From the NCBI RefSeq assembly GCF_900199205.1, contig NZ_OBMJ01000001.1, forward strand, positions 6,565,001 to 6,629,000: a DNA stretch of 64,000 nt, in the 5' to 3' direction. Both the position numbers and the translations under genes were made by a program. This stretch comes from Streptomyces sp. 1331.2 (GTDB lineage: Bacteria > Actinomycetota > Actinomycetes > Streptomycetales > Streptomycetaceae). This document shows positions 25,271 to 32,832 of this stretch, piece by piece. The notes under the pieces are model-generated. The model ran no database searches, was not told the DNA's origin, and saw only the letters and a list, made by a program, of their open reading frames with translations. Every line of letters starts with the position of its first letter. Within the stretch, counting starts at the first letter, position 1.

Positions 25271-26485
25271 GTGGGGCCGTTGACCGGCGACTCCGGTAGC
25301 TCCTCGGGCCCGGCCTGGCCCGTCCTGCTCGACGGCCCCGCGGCCGACGCGGCCCGGCGGCTGGTCGACGCCGTCGCGGGCCGACCGCGCCCGGCGCCCC
25401 GAGCGGTGCGGCCCGACCTCGGCAGCGGCGGCGCGGGCCTGGCCCTCGCCTACCACCAGCTCGACCTCTGCCGCCCCGGTGAGGGCTGGCACGCGGTGGC
25501 CGTCGGCCACCTGGACGCCGCCGTCCGCGGCGCGGAGCGGATGCGCCTGCGCGCCCCGGGCCTGCTCGGCGGTCTCGGCGGGCTCGCCTTCGCCGCGGGC
25601 CGGCTGGGGCGACCGCTCACCCTCCGGCCGGACAACCACGCGGGGCAGGCCGACCGCCGGGGGTTGGACCTCAGCTCCGGCCTGACCGGGAGCGGCGCGG
25701 TCCTGCTCGACCGCACGCTCGACCGTCAGGACGGCCGTACGGAGGACCCGGCCGCCGACGAGCGGCTGCACGCCGCCCTGACCGACCTCGGCCGTCGGGT
25801 GACGGCGTTCCCGGGCGAGTCACCGGGGATGGCCCACGGCCCGGCCGGCCCGCTGGCGCTGCTCTCGCTGGCGCTGTCGGCTGGCGTCGAGGTGCCGGGC
25901 CAGCGCGCGGCCGCCCGCCGGGCCCTGGACCGGCTGCTGGAGCACCGCCGGGACGACGACTGGGGCCCGGACTGGCACCTGACGGGGGACCGGGACGCCG
26001 GCCCTGACGGCCGATCCGTGCCCGCCTCCTGGTGCCACGGCGGTCCGGGCATCGCCCGCGCGCTCTGGCTGGCCGGCACCGCCCTCGACGACGCGCCCCT
26101 GCGCGAACTCGCCCGCGACACGCTGCTGGCCGCGCTGCGCCGACCGCCCGGGCTGCGGCGGGTCGACGGCCGGCCGGGCCTCTGCCACGGCCTGGCCGGC
26201 CTGCTGCTGATCACCCTCCGGTTCGCCCGGGACGCCGGGGAGCGGGGGGATCCGGTGGCCCCGGCCTTCCGGCAGGCCGCCCGGAGCCTGGCCGACCGCC
26301 TGATCGACCGCCTGATCGACCGCCTGGACGGCCCGGACGGCCTGGAACGCCTGGACGACCGTGACGCACGGGCCCCCGCGCTCACCCCGGGGCTGCTCGA
26401 CGGCGCCGCCGGGGTGCTGCTGGTGCTGCTGGCCGCGACGACGCCCGTGCCACCCGGGTGGGACCGGGCCCTGCTGCTCTCCTGA
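25271..26485 (+). CDS. Stand-alone LanC-like cyclase
   Basis: A LanC-like protein of about 404 aa. The three zinc ligands are in SWCHGGPGI (Cys255) and GLCHGLAG (Cys305, His306); the upstream GMAHGPAG (His189) matches the active-site His motif, and GLLDGAAGVLLVLL closes the barrel. The start is either GTG at 25271 or TTG at 25280, which has GGAG at better spacing. It is 95 bp after the precursor gene on the same strand and has its own zinc site besides that of the fused synthetase. It could cyclise a subset of thiols, assist ring closure, or act as a scaffold. A separate LanC is normal in class I systems but unexpected beside a fused class III/IV enzyme. Confidence 0.9.
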   Translation: MGPLTGDSGSSSGPAWPVLLDGPAADAARRLVDAVAGRPRPAPRAVRPDLGSGGAGLALAYHQLDLCRPGEGWHAVAVGHLDAAVRGAERMRLRAPGLLGGLGGLAFAAGRLGRPLTLRPDNHAGQADRRGLDLSSGLTGSGAVLLDRTLDRQDGRTEDPAADERLHAALTDLGRRVTAFPGESPGMAHGPAGPLALLSLALSAGVEVPGQRAAARRALDRLLEHRRDDDWGPDWHLTGDRDAGPDGRSVPASWCHGGPGIARALWLAGTALDDAPLRELARDTLLAALRRPPGLRRVDGRPGLCHGLAGLLLITLRFARDAGERGDPVAPAFRQAARSLADRLIDRLIDRLDGPDGLERLDDRDARAPALTPGLLDGAAGVLLVLLAATTPVPPGWDRALLLS

Positions 26486-26499
26486 CCGGCGCAGTTGAC

Positions 26500-26540
26500 C
26501 GGCTCAGCCGGTTGGCTCTCCTGACCGGTCGGCTGAGCCG
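26500..26540. terminator. Bidirectional terminator between convergent genes
   Basis: CGGCTCAGCCG (26500-26510) and CGGCTGAGCCG (26530-26540) form an 11-bp stem. It lies 14 bp after the LanC-like gene and 22 bp from the end of the converging MFS gene. Confidence 0.7.
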
Positions 26541-26562
26541 AGGAGCCGCCGGGCCCGGCCCG

Positions 26563-28065
26563 TCACAGCCGCTCGGGGACGGGGTTCCCGACGGCCTCGA
26601 TGGCCCGCCGCACCGGGACCTTCACCAGCACCGCGAAGCCGATCACGAAGAACACCAGCAGCGAGATGATCGCCGACCGGTAGCTGCCGGTGATCTGGTA
26701 CGCGAGGCCGAAGACCAGCGGGCCCATCCAACTGGTGCCGCGGTCACTGACCTTGTAGACGCTGAAGTACTCCGCCTCCTTCCCGGCCGGGATGAGGTGG
26801 GAGAACAGCGAGCGGGACAGCGCCTGGCTGCCGCCGAGCACCAGCCCGATCATGCAGGCCAGGGCGTAGAACCAGAGCGGCTGGTGGGCGGGCATGAAGT
26901 AGCCGAGCGCGAGGGTGACGACCCAGCCGACCAGGGAGCCGAGGATGGTCCGCTTGGCGCCGTACCGCCGGGCGATCCGGCCGAGCAGCAGGGCGCCGCC
27001 GATCGCCACGACCTGGACCATGAGGACGGCGGCGACCAGCGAGGTCTGGTCCATGCCGAGTTCCTCGCTGCCGTAGAGCGAGGCCTGGGAGACGACGGTC
27101 TGGATGCCGTCGTTGTAGCAGAGGAAGGCCGCCAGGTAGAGCAGCGTCAGCGGGTGCCGGCGCATGCCCTTCAGGGTCCGGCCCAGTTCGCGCAGGCTGC
27201 CGGCGGCGGGCTCCTCGGAGGCACCGGACGTACCGGAGACACCGGACGTACCGGAGGCACCGGACGTACCGGAGGCACCGGACGTACCGGAGGCACCGGA
27301 CGTACGGGATGTGCCGGCCGTGCCCGGGGCGACGCCCGCCCGGGAGGGCAGCCGCAGCAGCGGGACGATCGTGAACAGTGCCCACCACAGGCCCGCCGAG
27401 GCCAGGCAGATCCGCACGGCGGTGCCGGAGGACAGGCCGAGCGCGTCGTGGCCCTGGAACAGTGCCAGGTTGGCGATGAGCAGCAGTCCGCCGCCCGCGT
27501 AGCCGTACGCCCAGCCCTTGGAGGAGACGGCGTCCCGCTCGTCGGGAGCGGCCAGGCCCGGCAGGTAGGCGTAGGAGAGCGCGACCGACACCGCGTACGC
27601 GATGTTGGCGACCACCAGCAGCGCGCCCCCGAGCAGGTAGCGGTCGCCGTCGAGGAAGAACATCCCCATCGTGGCGACCGCGCCGACGTAGGCGAAGCCG
27701 CACATCAGCTCCTTGTGCCGCCCGGTGCGGTCCGCGACCGTGCCGGTCAGCAGCATCACCGCGACCGAGATCAGCACCGAGAAGGAGACGGTGTACGGGA
27801 AGTAGGAGCCGGCGCGGATCGACAGGCCGAGCGGGTGCACGTCACCGGACGCGTCGGCGGCGTTCTTGGCGACGGTGGTCAGGTACGGCCCGAGGAACAC
27901 CGTCAGGACGGTGGCGGAGAAGGCGGCGTTGGCCCAGTCGTTGATGTACCAGCCGAACTGCACCCGGCGCAGGGCACGGCCGTCGTCGCCGCCCGTCGCC
28001 GCGGGGGCCGCCGGGTCGGCCGGTGGATCGTCCGGCAGGTGCTTCGCCGGGTTCGTGGTGCTCAT
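26563..28065 (-). CDS. UMF1-type MFS transporter
   Basis: A 500-aa integral membrane protein of the Atg22/UMF1 branch of the major facilitator superfamily. The N-terminal signature FGWYINDWANAAFSATVLT and the loop TGTVADRTGRHKELMCGF are typical, and about 12 hydrophobic segments are visible. Between the two halves is a Gly/Ser/Thr/Ala linker (SGASGTSGASGTSG) produced by five 18-bp tandem repeats. The ATG at 28065 overlaps the stop of the glycerophosphodiesterase gene, so the pair form an operon. The context suggests export or import of a small solute related to glycerophosphodiester turnover, but the substrate is not known. Confidence 0.9.
   Translation of the reverse strand: MSTTNPAKHLPDDPPADPAAPAATGGDDGRALRRVQFGWYINDWANAAFSATVLTVFLGPYLTTVAKNAADASGDVHPLGLSIRAGSYFPYTVSFSVLISVAVMLLTGTVADRTGRHKELMCGFAYVGAVATMGMFFLDGDRYLLGGALLVVANIAYAVSVALSYAYLPGLAAPDERDAVSSKGWAYGYAGGGLLLIANLALFQGHDALGLSSGTAVRICLASAGLWWALFTIVPLLRLPSRAGVAPGTAGTSRTSGASGTSGASGTSGASGTSGVSGTSGASEEPAAGSLRELGRTLKGMRRHPLTLLYLAAFLCYNDGIQTVVSQASLYGSEELGMDQTSLVAAVLMVQVVAIGGALLLGRIARRYGAKRTILGSLVGWVVTLALGYFMPAHQPLWFYALACMIGLVLGGSQALSRSLFSHLIPAGKEAEYFSVYKVSDRGTSWMGPLVFGLAYQITGSYRSAIISLLVFFVIGFAVLVKVPVRRAIEAVGNPVPERL
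27217..27306 (-). repeat. Five 18-bp tandem repeats inside the MFS gene
   Basis: Unit GGAGGCACCGGACGTACC on the plus strand, five copies with two single-base variants. It encodes the central GTSGAS-type linker of the transporter. The 18-bp period keeps the frame, so copy number can vary without breaking the protein. Confidence 0.9.
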
Positions 28066-28865
28066 GGGGTCCCCATCACCGTGCTGGAGCCGGTGCTGCC
28101 GTCGGTCCAGCAGCCGCGCTCGCCGAGGACGTCCCGCAGGACGTCGATGCGATCGGCCATGATGCCATCCACACCCAGGTCCAGGAGAGCCCTGATCCGT
28201 GTGGGATCGTCCACAGTCCAGACGTGGACCTGCAGGCCGAGGCGGTGGGCGGCCCGGACGAAGGCCCCGTCGACCACCCGCACGCCCCGGCGCCGCTCCG
28301 GCACCTGCGCGCACACCCCGGCGTACGGCGCCCCGCGTCCCGGCAGCAGCGGCCCGGCCAGCGAGCGCAGCCGCAGCCGGGCCACCTCGCGCGGGCCGAG
28401 CGAGGTGGCCAGGCGGGGGCCGGCGGCGGCGCGGACGGCGGCGAGCCGGCTGTCGGAGAAGCCGCCGACGCAGACCCGGTCCCAGGCGCCGGTCCGGCGG
28501 ATCGCCTCGACCAGCGGTGCGACGGCCGGCGCGGCCTTGACGTCGATGTTGAACCGGGCCTCGGGGAAGGCGCCGAGCAGGTCCTCCAGCAGCGGCACGG
28601 GCTCGGTGCCGCCGATCCGGGCCCGCCCGACCGCCTCCCAGGGCAGCTCCGCGACGGCTCCGGCGCGGTCGGTGACCCGGTCGAGGCGGGAGTCGTGGAA
28701 GGCCACCAGTACGCCGTCGGCGGTGGCGTGGACGTCCGTCTCCAGGTAGCGGTACCCGAGGGCGACGGCGGCCTCGAAGGCGGCCAGCGAGTTCTCGGGG
28801 TGGCCGAGGTCGCCACCGCGGTGGGCGAAGGCCAGCGGCCCCGGGTGGTCGAGGAAGGGGTGCAT
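28062..28865 (-). CDS. Glycerophosphodiester phosphodiesterase family protein
   Basis: A 267-aa GDPD enzyme, predicted to hydrolyse glycerophosphodiesters to an alcohol and glycerol 3-phosphate. The active-site motif AHRGGDLGHPENSLAAF (His15, Arg16, Glu24), the metal ligands in YLETDVHATADG and the second His in VAFHDSRLDR are intact, and NIDVK and GVDGIMADR complete the barrel. The ATG at 28865 follows CGGAG; an upstream in-frame ATG adds 16 unlikely residues. There is no signal peptide, so it is probably cytoplasmic. It is translationally coupled to the MFS gene. Confidence 0.93.
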   Translation of the reverse strand: MHPFLDHPGPLAFAHRGGDLGHPENSLAAFEAAVALGYRYLETDVHATADGVLVAFHDSRLDRVTDRAGAVAELPWEAVGRARIGGTEPVPLLEDLLGAFPEARFNIDVKAAPAVAPLVEAIRRTGAWDRVCVGGFSDSRLAAVRAAAGPRLATSLGPREVARLRLRSLAGPLLPGRGAPYAGVCAQVPERRRGVRVVDGAFVRAAHRLGLQVHVWTVDDPTRIRALLDLGVDGIMADRIDVLRDVLGERGCWTDGSTGSSTVMGTP

Positions 28866-29295
28866 GTGGTGCTCCGAGCTGCTGGGAGAGGACGCCGCGC
28901 AGCCCGGCTCCACCGCCGTCCCGGACCCGCGCGCGTTACAGTATTACGCACTCTGTCAAGCAGTAATGCCGCACCCTCCACACTGCGCGGTGCGCCCGTC
29001 CCCCGGCGCCGTCGTTCCGTCGGCGTGACCGGCGGGAGATCGTACAAGAATTAACAGTTTGGCGATGTTTGATCGTTTTTGATCGTCAAGGCGCCTCATT
29101 GTTGTGACCTTTGCCACGACTTGACTTGCCGCCACGGCAAATTGATGCCGTTCACATGGCTGAAATACTTCGTGGTGGCCTGATGTCACATGACTATTCG
29201 TCAGTTGTTCGGATTTGATGGCAGTGTGTATGCAGCCGTACCACCTTCTGACCTGCTGCACACTGATCGTGTACATGATGACGAATGGCTGAACT
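28866..29295. other. Low-G+C divergent intergenic region with several repeats
   Basis: About 430 bp between the GDPD gene and the dikinase-like gene, with much lower G+C than its flanks, as expected of a double promoter region. Visible elements: ATTAC (28943-28947) and GTAAT (28963-28967) flanking TTGACA on the minus strand (28959-28954); two direct TTTGATCGT copies at 29068-29076 and 29078-29086; a bulged hairpin from CAGTGTG (29222-29228) plus GCAGC to GCTGC-ACACTG (ending 29265); and the near-palindrome ATCGTGTACATGAT (29266-29279), just before the GTG at 29296. No gene is supported here. Confidence 0.5.
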
Positions 29296-31359
29296 GTGCG
29301 CCTGACCCGTTCGGATCGCAACGAAGCGACCACGCGGCCCCGCCTGACCGGCGAAAAGCTCACCACCCGGGAGTTCCGGGGGCTCGCCGGCACCGTCGGC
29401 GGCTACCCCTACGTGAAGATCGTGCTCGACCGCACCGAGTCGGTGCTCCACTTCATCGACAGCGCCGACGGCACCCTCCACGTCCGCTACATCGCGTGCG
29501 AGATCCTCGGCATGTCGATCGACGAACTGGCCCGCGGGCTCGATTCGTTCAATGACGACGTCTACCGGAATCCCGACCGCCGTTTCTGTCTGGGAACCCT
29601 CGCCCTGCACGACCGGCGCGGCTCCGCTTTCCTCTCCCTGGAAACCGTCGACGTCGACACCATGTCCCAGGACATGCTGCGCGCCTTCTACCACCGGGTG
29701 CGCGCCCACATCGACCCCGCGCTGCCGCTGCTCCTCAAGCCGGCCAACCACCGGCAGGAGGCCTACGTCGCCGGGATCCCGGAGAGCGAGATCCCGCGCG
29801 TCCTCTCCCACGAGCTCTACTCCACGGCCTCCTTCGTGCCGCTGAACGCCGGGGAGGCCCACGGGCGGCTGCGGGTGTTCCGCTCGGAGGCGGAGTACCG
29901 GGCCGACCCCGAACCGCTGGAGTGGCACGACATCGTGGTGATGCCCCGGGTGCCCGAGGACGTTCCCCGGGTGTCGGGCATCATCCACACCGAGCACACC
30001 ACCCCGCTCTCCCACATCAACGTGATGGCCGCCGGGTGGCGGATCCCCAACGCCGTCGGCATCGACGCCGTCGACCGGATCGAGCGGGCCGGGCTGGCCG
30101 GTCGGTGGGTCCACTACCGGGTCGACGCCGACGGCTCCGACCTCCACCTCGAAGCCGCGCCGCCGCGGACCGAGGGTGCCGCGCCGACACCGCCGGCCGA
30201 ACGCGTCACCGTGGACCGGCCCGACCGCACGCCCACCCCGGTCACCGCGCTGTCCGACCTGCGCGCGGGCGACCACGTCCGCTTCGGCACCAAGGCCGCC
30301 AACCTCGGCGAACTCACCCACCTCCTCCAGCAGGGCTCGCCCCGCTGGCTCGGCTTCTACCGCGTCCCCCGCCCGCCCCGGGCCGACCTGCTGCGCTACC
30401 TGGCCCGGCAGCTCGGCCTCCCGGAGCACGCCGACGAGGCCGAACTGGACGCCGCCGCACAGCGGTTGGTGAAGGAGCACGCCCACGTGCCGCGCGGGAT
30501 CGTGCTGCCGTTCTCGCTCCAGCAGCGCTTCCTCGACTCCTCGGCCGAACTCCGGGAAGCCCTCGACCGGCTCGACTCCGCGCTCCTGAACGGAACTTCG
30601 GGGACGAGCACGGGGACGGCGGGGACGGGGACGGGGGCGGATGCGGCCGCGGCCGCGCAGCTGGAAGAGCTCTGCCGCGCGGCACAGCAGCTGATCCGCG
30701 CCACCCCGCTGCCCGACCCGATCCGCACCGAGATCGACCGGGCGCTCGACCGGCACCTGTACGGCGCACCGCTCGTGGTCGTGCGCAGCTCCTCCAACGC
30801 CGAGGACCTGCCCGGCTTCTCTGCAGCCGGACTCTACGAATCGGTGGCGAACGTCAGCGGCCCGGATGCCGTCCTCGCCGCGGTCCGGGAGGTCTGGGCC
30901 TCGCTGCTCTCGCCCCGCGCCGTCCTGCTGCGGCAGCAGGCGGGCATCCCGCTGGACCACTGCGGCATGGGCGTCATCGTCCAGGAGCAGGTCGGCGCCG
31001 CCGTCGGCGGTGTGCTGGTCACCTGCAACCCGCTGAGCCCGCAGGACTTCCGCGACGTCTACGTCAACATCTCGCCGCGCTCGGTGACCGAGGTCGTCAC
31101 CGGTCAGGGCGCCCCGCTCCAGTACCTGTGCAACACCATGGAGGGCGGCAGCCGTACGGTCTCGCTGGGCACCGACGGCACCGACCTGGACCCCGCGACC
31201 AAGGACCTGGTCGGCCGGCTGGCCCTGATCAGCCGGCTGCTGCAGTCCCACTTCTCGCCCGACGAGAGCTACGCCGACCCGGTCGACATCGAGTGGGCGA
31301 TCGAGGGCGACCGGATCGACCTGCTGCAGCTGCGCCCCTTCCGCACCGCCGCCCGCTGA
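29296..31359 (+). CDS. Dikinase-like phosphohistidine / PEP-synthase ATP-binding enzyme
   Basis: A 687-aa protein. Residues about 1-150 are an unassigned N-terminal domain (LAGTVGGYPYVKIVLDR). Next is a swivelling phosphohistidine domain with GIIHTEHTTPLSHINVMA (His240 the likely phosphocarrier). The C-terminal half is a PPDK/PEP-synthase-type ATP-binding domain (FGTKAANLGELTHLL near 333, VVVRSSSNAEDLPGFSAAGL, DPVDIEWAIEGDRIDLLQLR). There is no PEP/pyruvate TIM barrel. The order phosphohistidine-then-ATP domain is that of plant glucan, water dikinases, the reverse of PPDK. So ATP probably phosphorylates His240 and the phosphate goes to a small acceptor. The GTG at 29296 lacks a clear ribosome site. 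It heads a three-gene operon. Confidence 0.8.
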   Translation: MRLTRSDRNEATTRPRLTGEKLTTREFRGLAGTVGGYPYVKIVLDRTESVLHFIDSADGTLHVRYIACEILGMSIDELARGLDSFNDDVYRNPDRRFCLGTLALHDRRGSAFLSLETVDVDTMSQDMLRAFYHRVRAHIDPALPLLLKPANHRQEAYVAGIPESEIPRVLSHELYSTASFVPLNAGEAHGRLRVFRSEAEYRADPEPLEWHDIVVMPRVPEDVPRVSGIIHTEHTTPLSHINVMAAGWRIPNAVGIDAVDRIERAGLAGRWVHYRVDADGSDLHLEAAPPRTEGAAPTPPAERVTVDRPDRTPTPVTALSDLRAGDHVRFGTKAANLGELTHLLQQGSPRWLGFYRVPRPPRADLLRYLARQLGLPEHADEAELDAAAQRLVKEHAHVPRGIVLPFSLQQRFLDSSAELREALDRLDSALLNGTSGTSTGTAGTGTGADAAAAAQLEELCRAAQQLIRATPLPDPIRTEIDRALDRHLYGAPLVVVRSSSNAEDLPGFSAAGLYESVANVSGPDAVLAAVREVWASLLSPRAVLLRQQAGIPLDHCGMGVIVQEQVGAAVGGVLVTCNPLSPQDFRDVYVNISPRSVTEVVTGQGAPLQYLCNTMEGGSRTVSLGTDGTDLDPATKDLVGRLALISRLLQSHFSPDESYADPVDIEWAIEGDRIDLLQLRPFRTAAR

Positions 31360-31436
31360 CCCGCGCGCGGCGGGTGCCGGTGTCACCGTCCCCGCGTGCG
31401 CCACGGCCGAGCGAACTTCCCTCAGGAGAAAGCACG

Positions 31437-32792
31437 TTGAAGAGGATCCTGTACGTCTACGTCAAGGGCGGCGCCCCGCTGGAGTACGCCTTCCCGCGCA
31501 TCGCCGCCTGCGGGGAACTGCACGTCCTCGCACTGGCCCCGCTGCCCACCACCGCGCAGGACGCGTGGCGGCCCAGCTGCACCAGCATCGAACTGGTGCC
31601 GGACGCGCCGCGCGGCGAGGAACTCGTCGAGCTGATCACCCGGTACGCGAAGGCGATCGGCGCCGACGCGGTGCTGACGCTCTCGGAGTTCGCGGTGCTG
31701 GCCGTCGCGCACGCCGCCCGCCGGCTCGGCCTGGCCGGGCCCGGCGAGGGGATCGTCCGCGCCCGGGACAAGCGGCTGATGCGGGAGGCGTGGGCCGCCG
31801 CCGGGGTGCCGATCCCCGGGTTCCGCCGGGTCGACAGCCTCGCCGACCTCGACGCCGCACTGGCCGCGTTCACGCCCCCGCTGCTGCTCAAGCCCGCCTG
31901 GGGCGCCGGATCGGTCGCCCAGATCGTGCTCGACTCGGCCGCGGACGCCGCCCCGGCGTGGGCCGAGATCGAGCGCGGCCTCCAGGCCGGCAGCCGGGTC
32001 GGCATGAACGAGCTCTACGCCGCCGACACCGACCGGGACCGGCTGGTCGAGGAGATCGCCCAGGGATCCACCGAAGGCTGGTACCAGGACCCCGGCTACG
32101 GCGACTACGTGAGCGTGGAGGGCATCGTCGCGGACGGCGTCTACCGCCCGCTGGCCATCACCGCCAAGCTGCCGACCGTCCCGTCCTTCGTCGAGGTGGC
32201 CAGCACCTCACCCTCCGTCATGGCCGTACCGCTGCAACGCCGGATCGAGGAGGTCTCGCGGCAGGCCGTCGACGCGCTCGGCCTGGAGAACTGCGGCACC
32301 CACACCGAGCTCAAGCTGATGAAGGACGGCGAGCTGGTGGTCATCGAGACCGCCGCCCGGTTCGGCGGCCTGCTGACGACCCGCCAGGTCCACGAGGTGT
32401 TCGGCCTCGACCCGATCGGCATGCTGGTCCGGCAACTGCTGGGCGAACCGGTCGACTACCCCGAGGCCATGCTCACCGACGGCATCCGCGCCGCCGCGTC
32501 GGTGGCCGTCGTCCCCGCCGACGCCTTCGGCGTGCCCTGGCGCACCAGGCCGGTCTGGAACCCGCAGGCCGTGGACTGGCAGAGCCTGCTGTCCCCGGGC
32601 AGCACCATCGAGGCCGTCCCCGCCTTCGCCATGCCGGCCGGACAGCCGGTGCCCGCCTTCGACCCCAACGCGGGCTCGCGCAACTGGCTCGGGGTCTACC
32701 TGCTGAGCGCCGTCGACGCCGCCACCCTGCAGCGCGACTGCAACGCCGTGCTGAACGGCCTGGAAGCCGCCCTGCACCGCGCCGCCGGCTGA
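31437..32792 (+). CDS. ATP-grasp carboxylate-amine ligase-like enzyme
   Basis: A 451-aa ATP-grasp protein. The TTG start at 31437 follows AGGAG with 8-nt spacing. An N-terminal Rossmann-like region (KRILYVYVKGGAPLEYAFPR ...) precedes the ATP-grasp core: LLLKPAWGAGSVAQIV (nucleotide-binding Lys), DYVSVEGIVADG, and CGTHTELKLMKDGELVVIE followed by TAARFGG (metal-binding Glu/Glu region). This arrangement is that of BacD-like amino-acid ligases and related carboxylate-amine ligases, which make an amide through an acyl phosphate. It lies 77 bp after the dikinase-like gene and 40 bp before a glycosyltransferase. Substrates are unknown. Confidence 0.88.
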   Translation: MKRILYVYVKGGAPLEYAFPRIAACGELHVLALAPLPTTAQDAWRPSCTSIELVPDAPRGEELVELITRYAKAIGADAVLTLSEFAVLAVAHAARRLGLAGPGEGIVRARDKRLMREAWAAAGVPIPGFRRVDSLADLDAALAAFTPPLLLKPAWGAGSVAQIVLDSAADAAPAWAEIERGLQAGSRVGMNELYAADTDRDRLVEEIAQGSTEGWYQDPGYGDYVSVEGIVADGVYRPLAITAKLPTVPSFVEVASTSPSVMAVPLQRRIEEVSRQAVDALGLENCGTHTELKLMKDGELVVIETAARFGGLLTTRQVHEVFGLDPIGMLVRQLLGEPVDYPEAMLTDGIRAAASVAVVPADAFGVPWRTRPVWNPQAVDWQSLLSPGSTIEAVPAFAMPAGQPVPAFDPNAGSRNWLGVYLLSAVDAATLQRDCNAVLNGLEAALHRAAG

Positions 32793-32832
32793 CCCCCTTC
32801 TTTCTGTCGTCCTCCCTACCGAGGTTCTTTCG

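Noticed and set aside
26458..28749. A 763-codon plus-strand frame over the MFS and phosphodiesterase genes
   Set aside because: The minus strand carries complete MFS and GDPD motifs and coupled starts; the plus frame is low-complexity.
28943..28967. A sigma-70 promoter for the GDPD gene at TTGACA (28959-28954)
   Set aside because: No -10-like hexamer occurs 16-19 bp downstream on the minus strand, so only the flanking ATTAC/GTAAT symmetry is reported.
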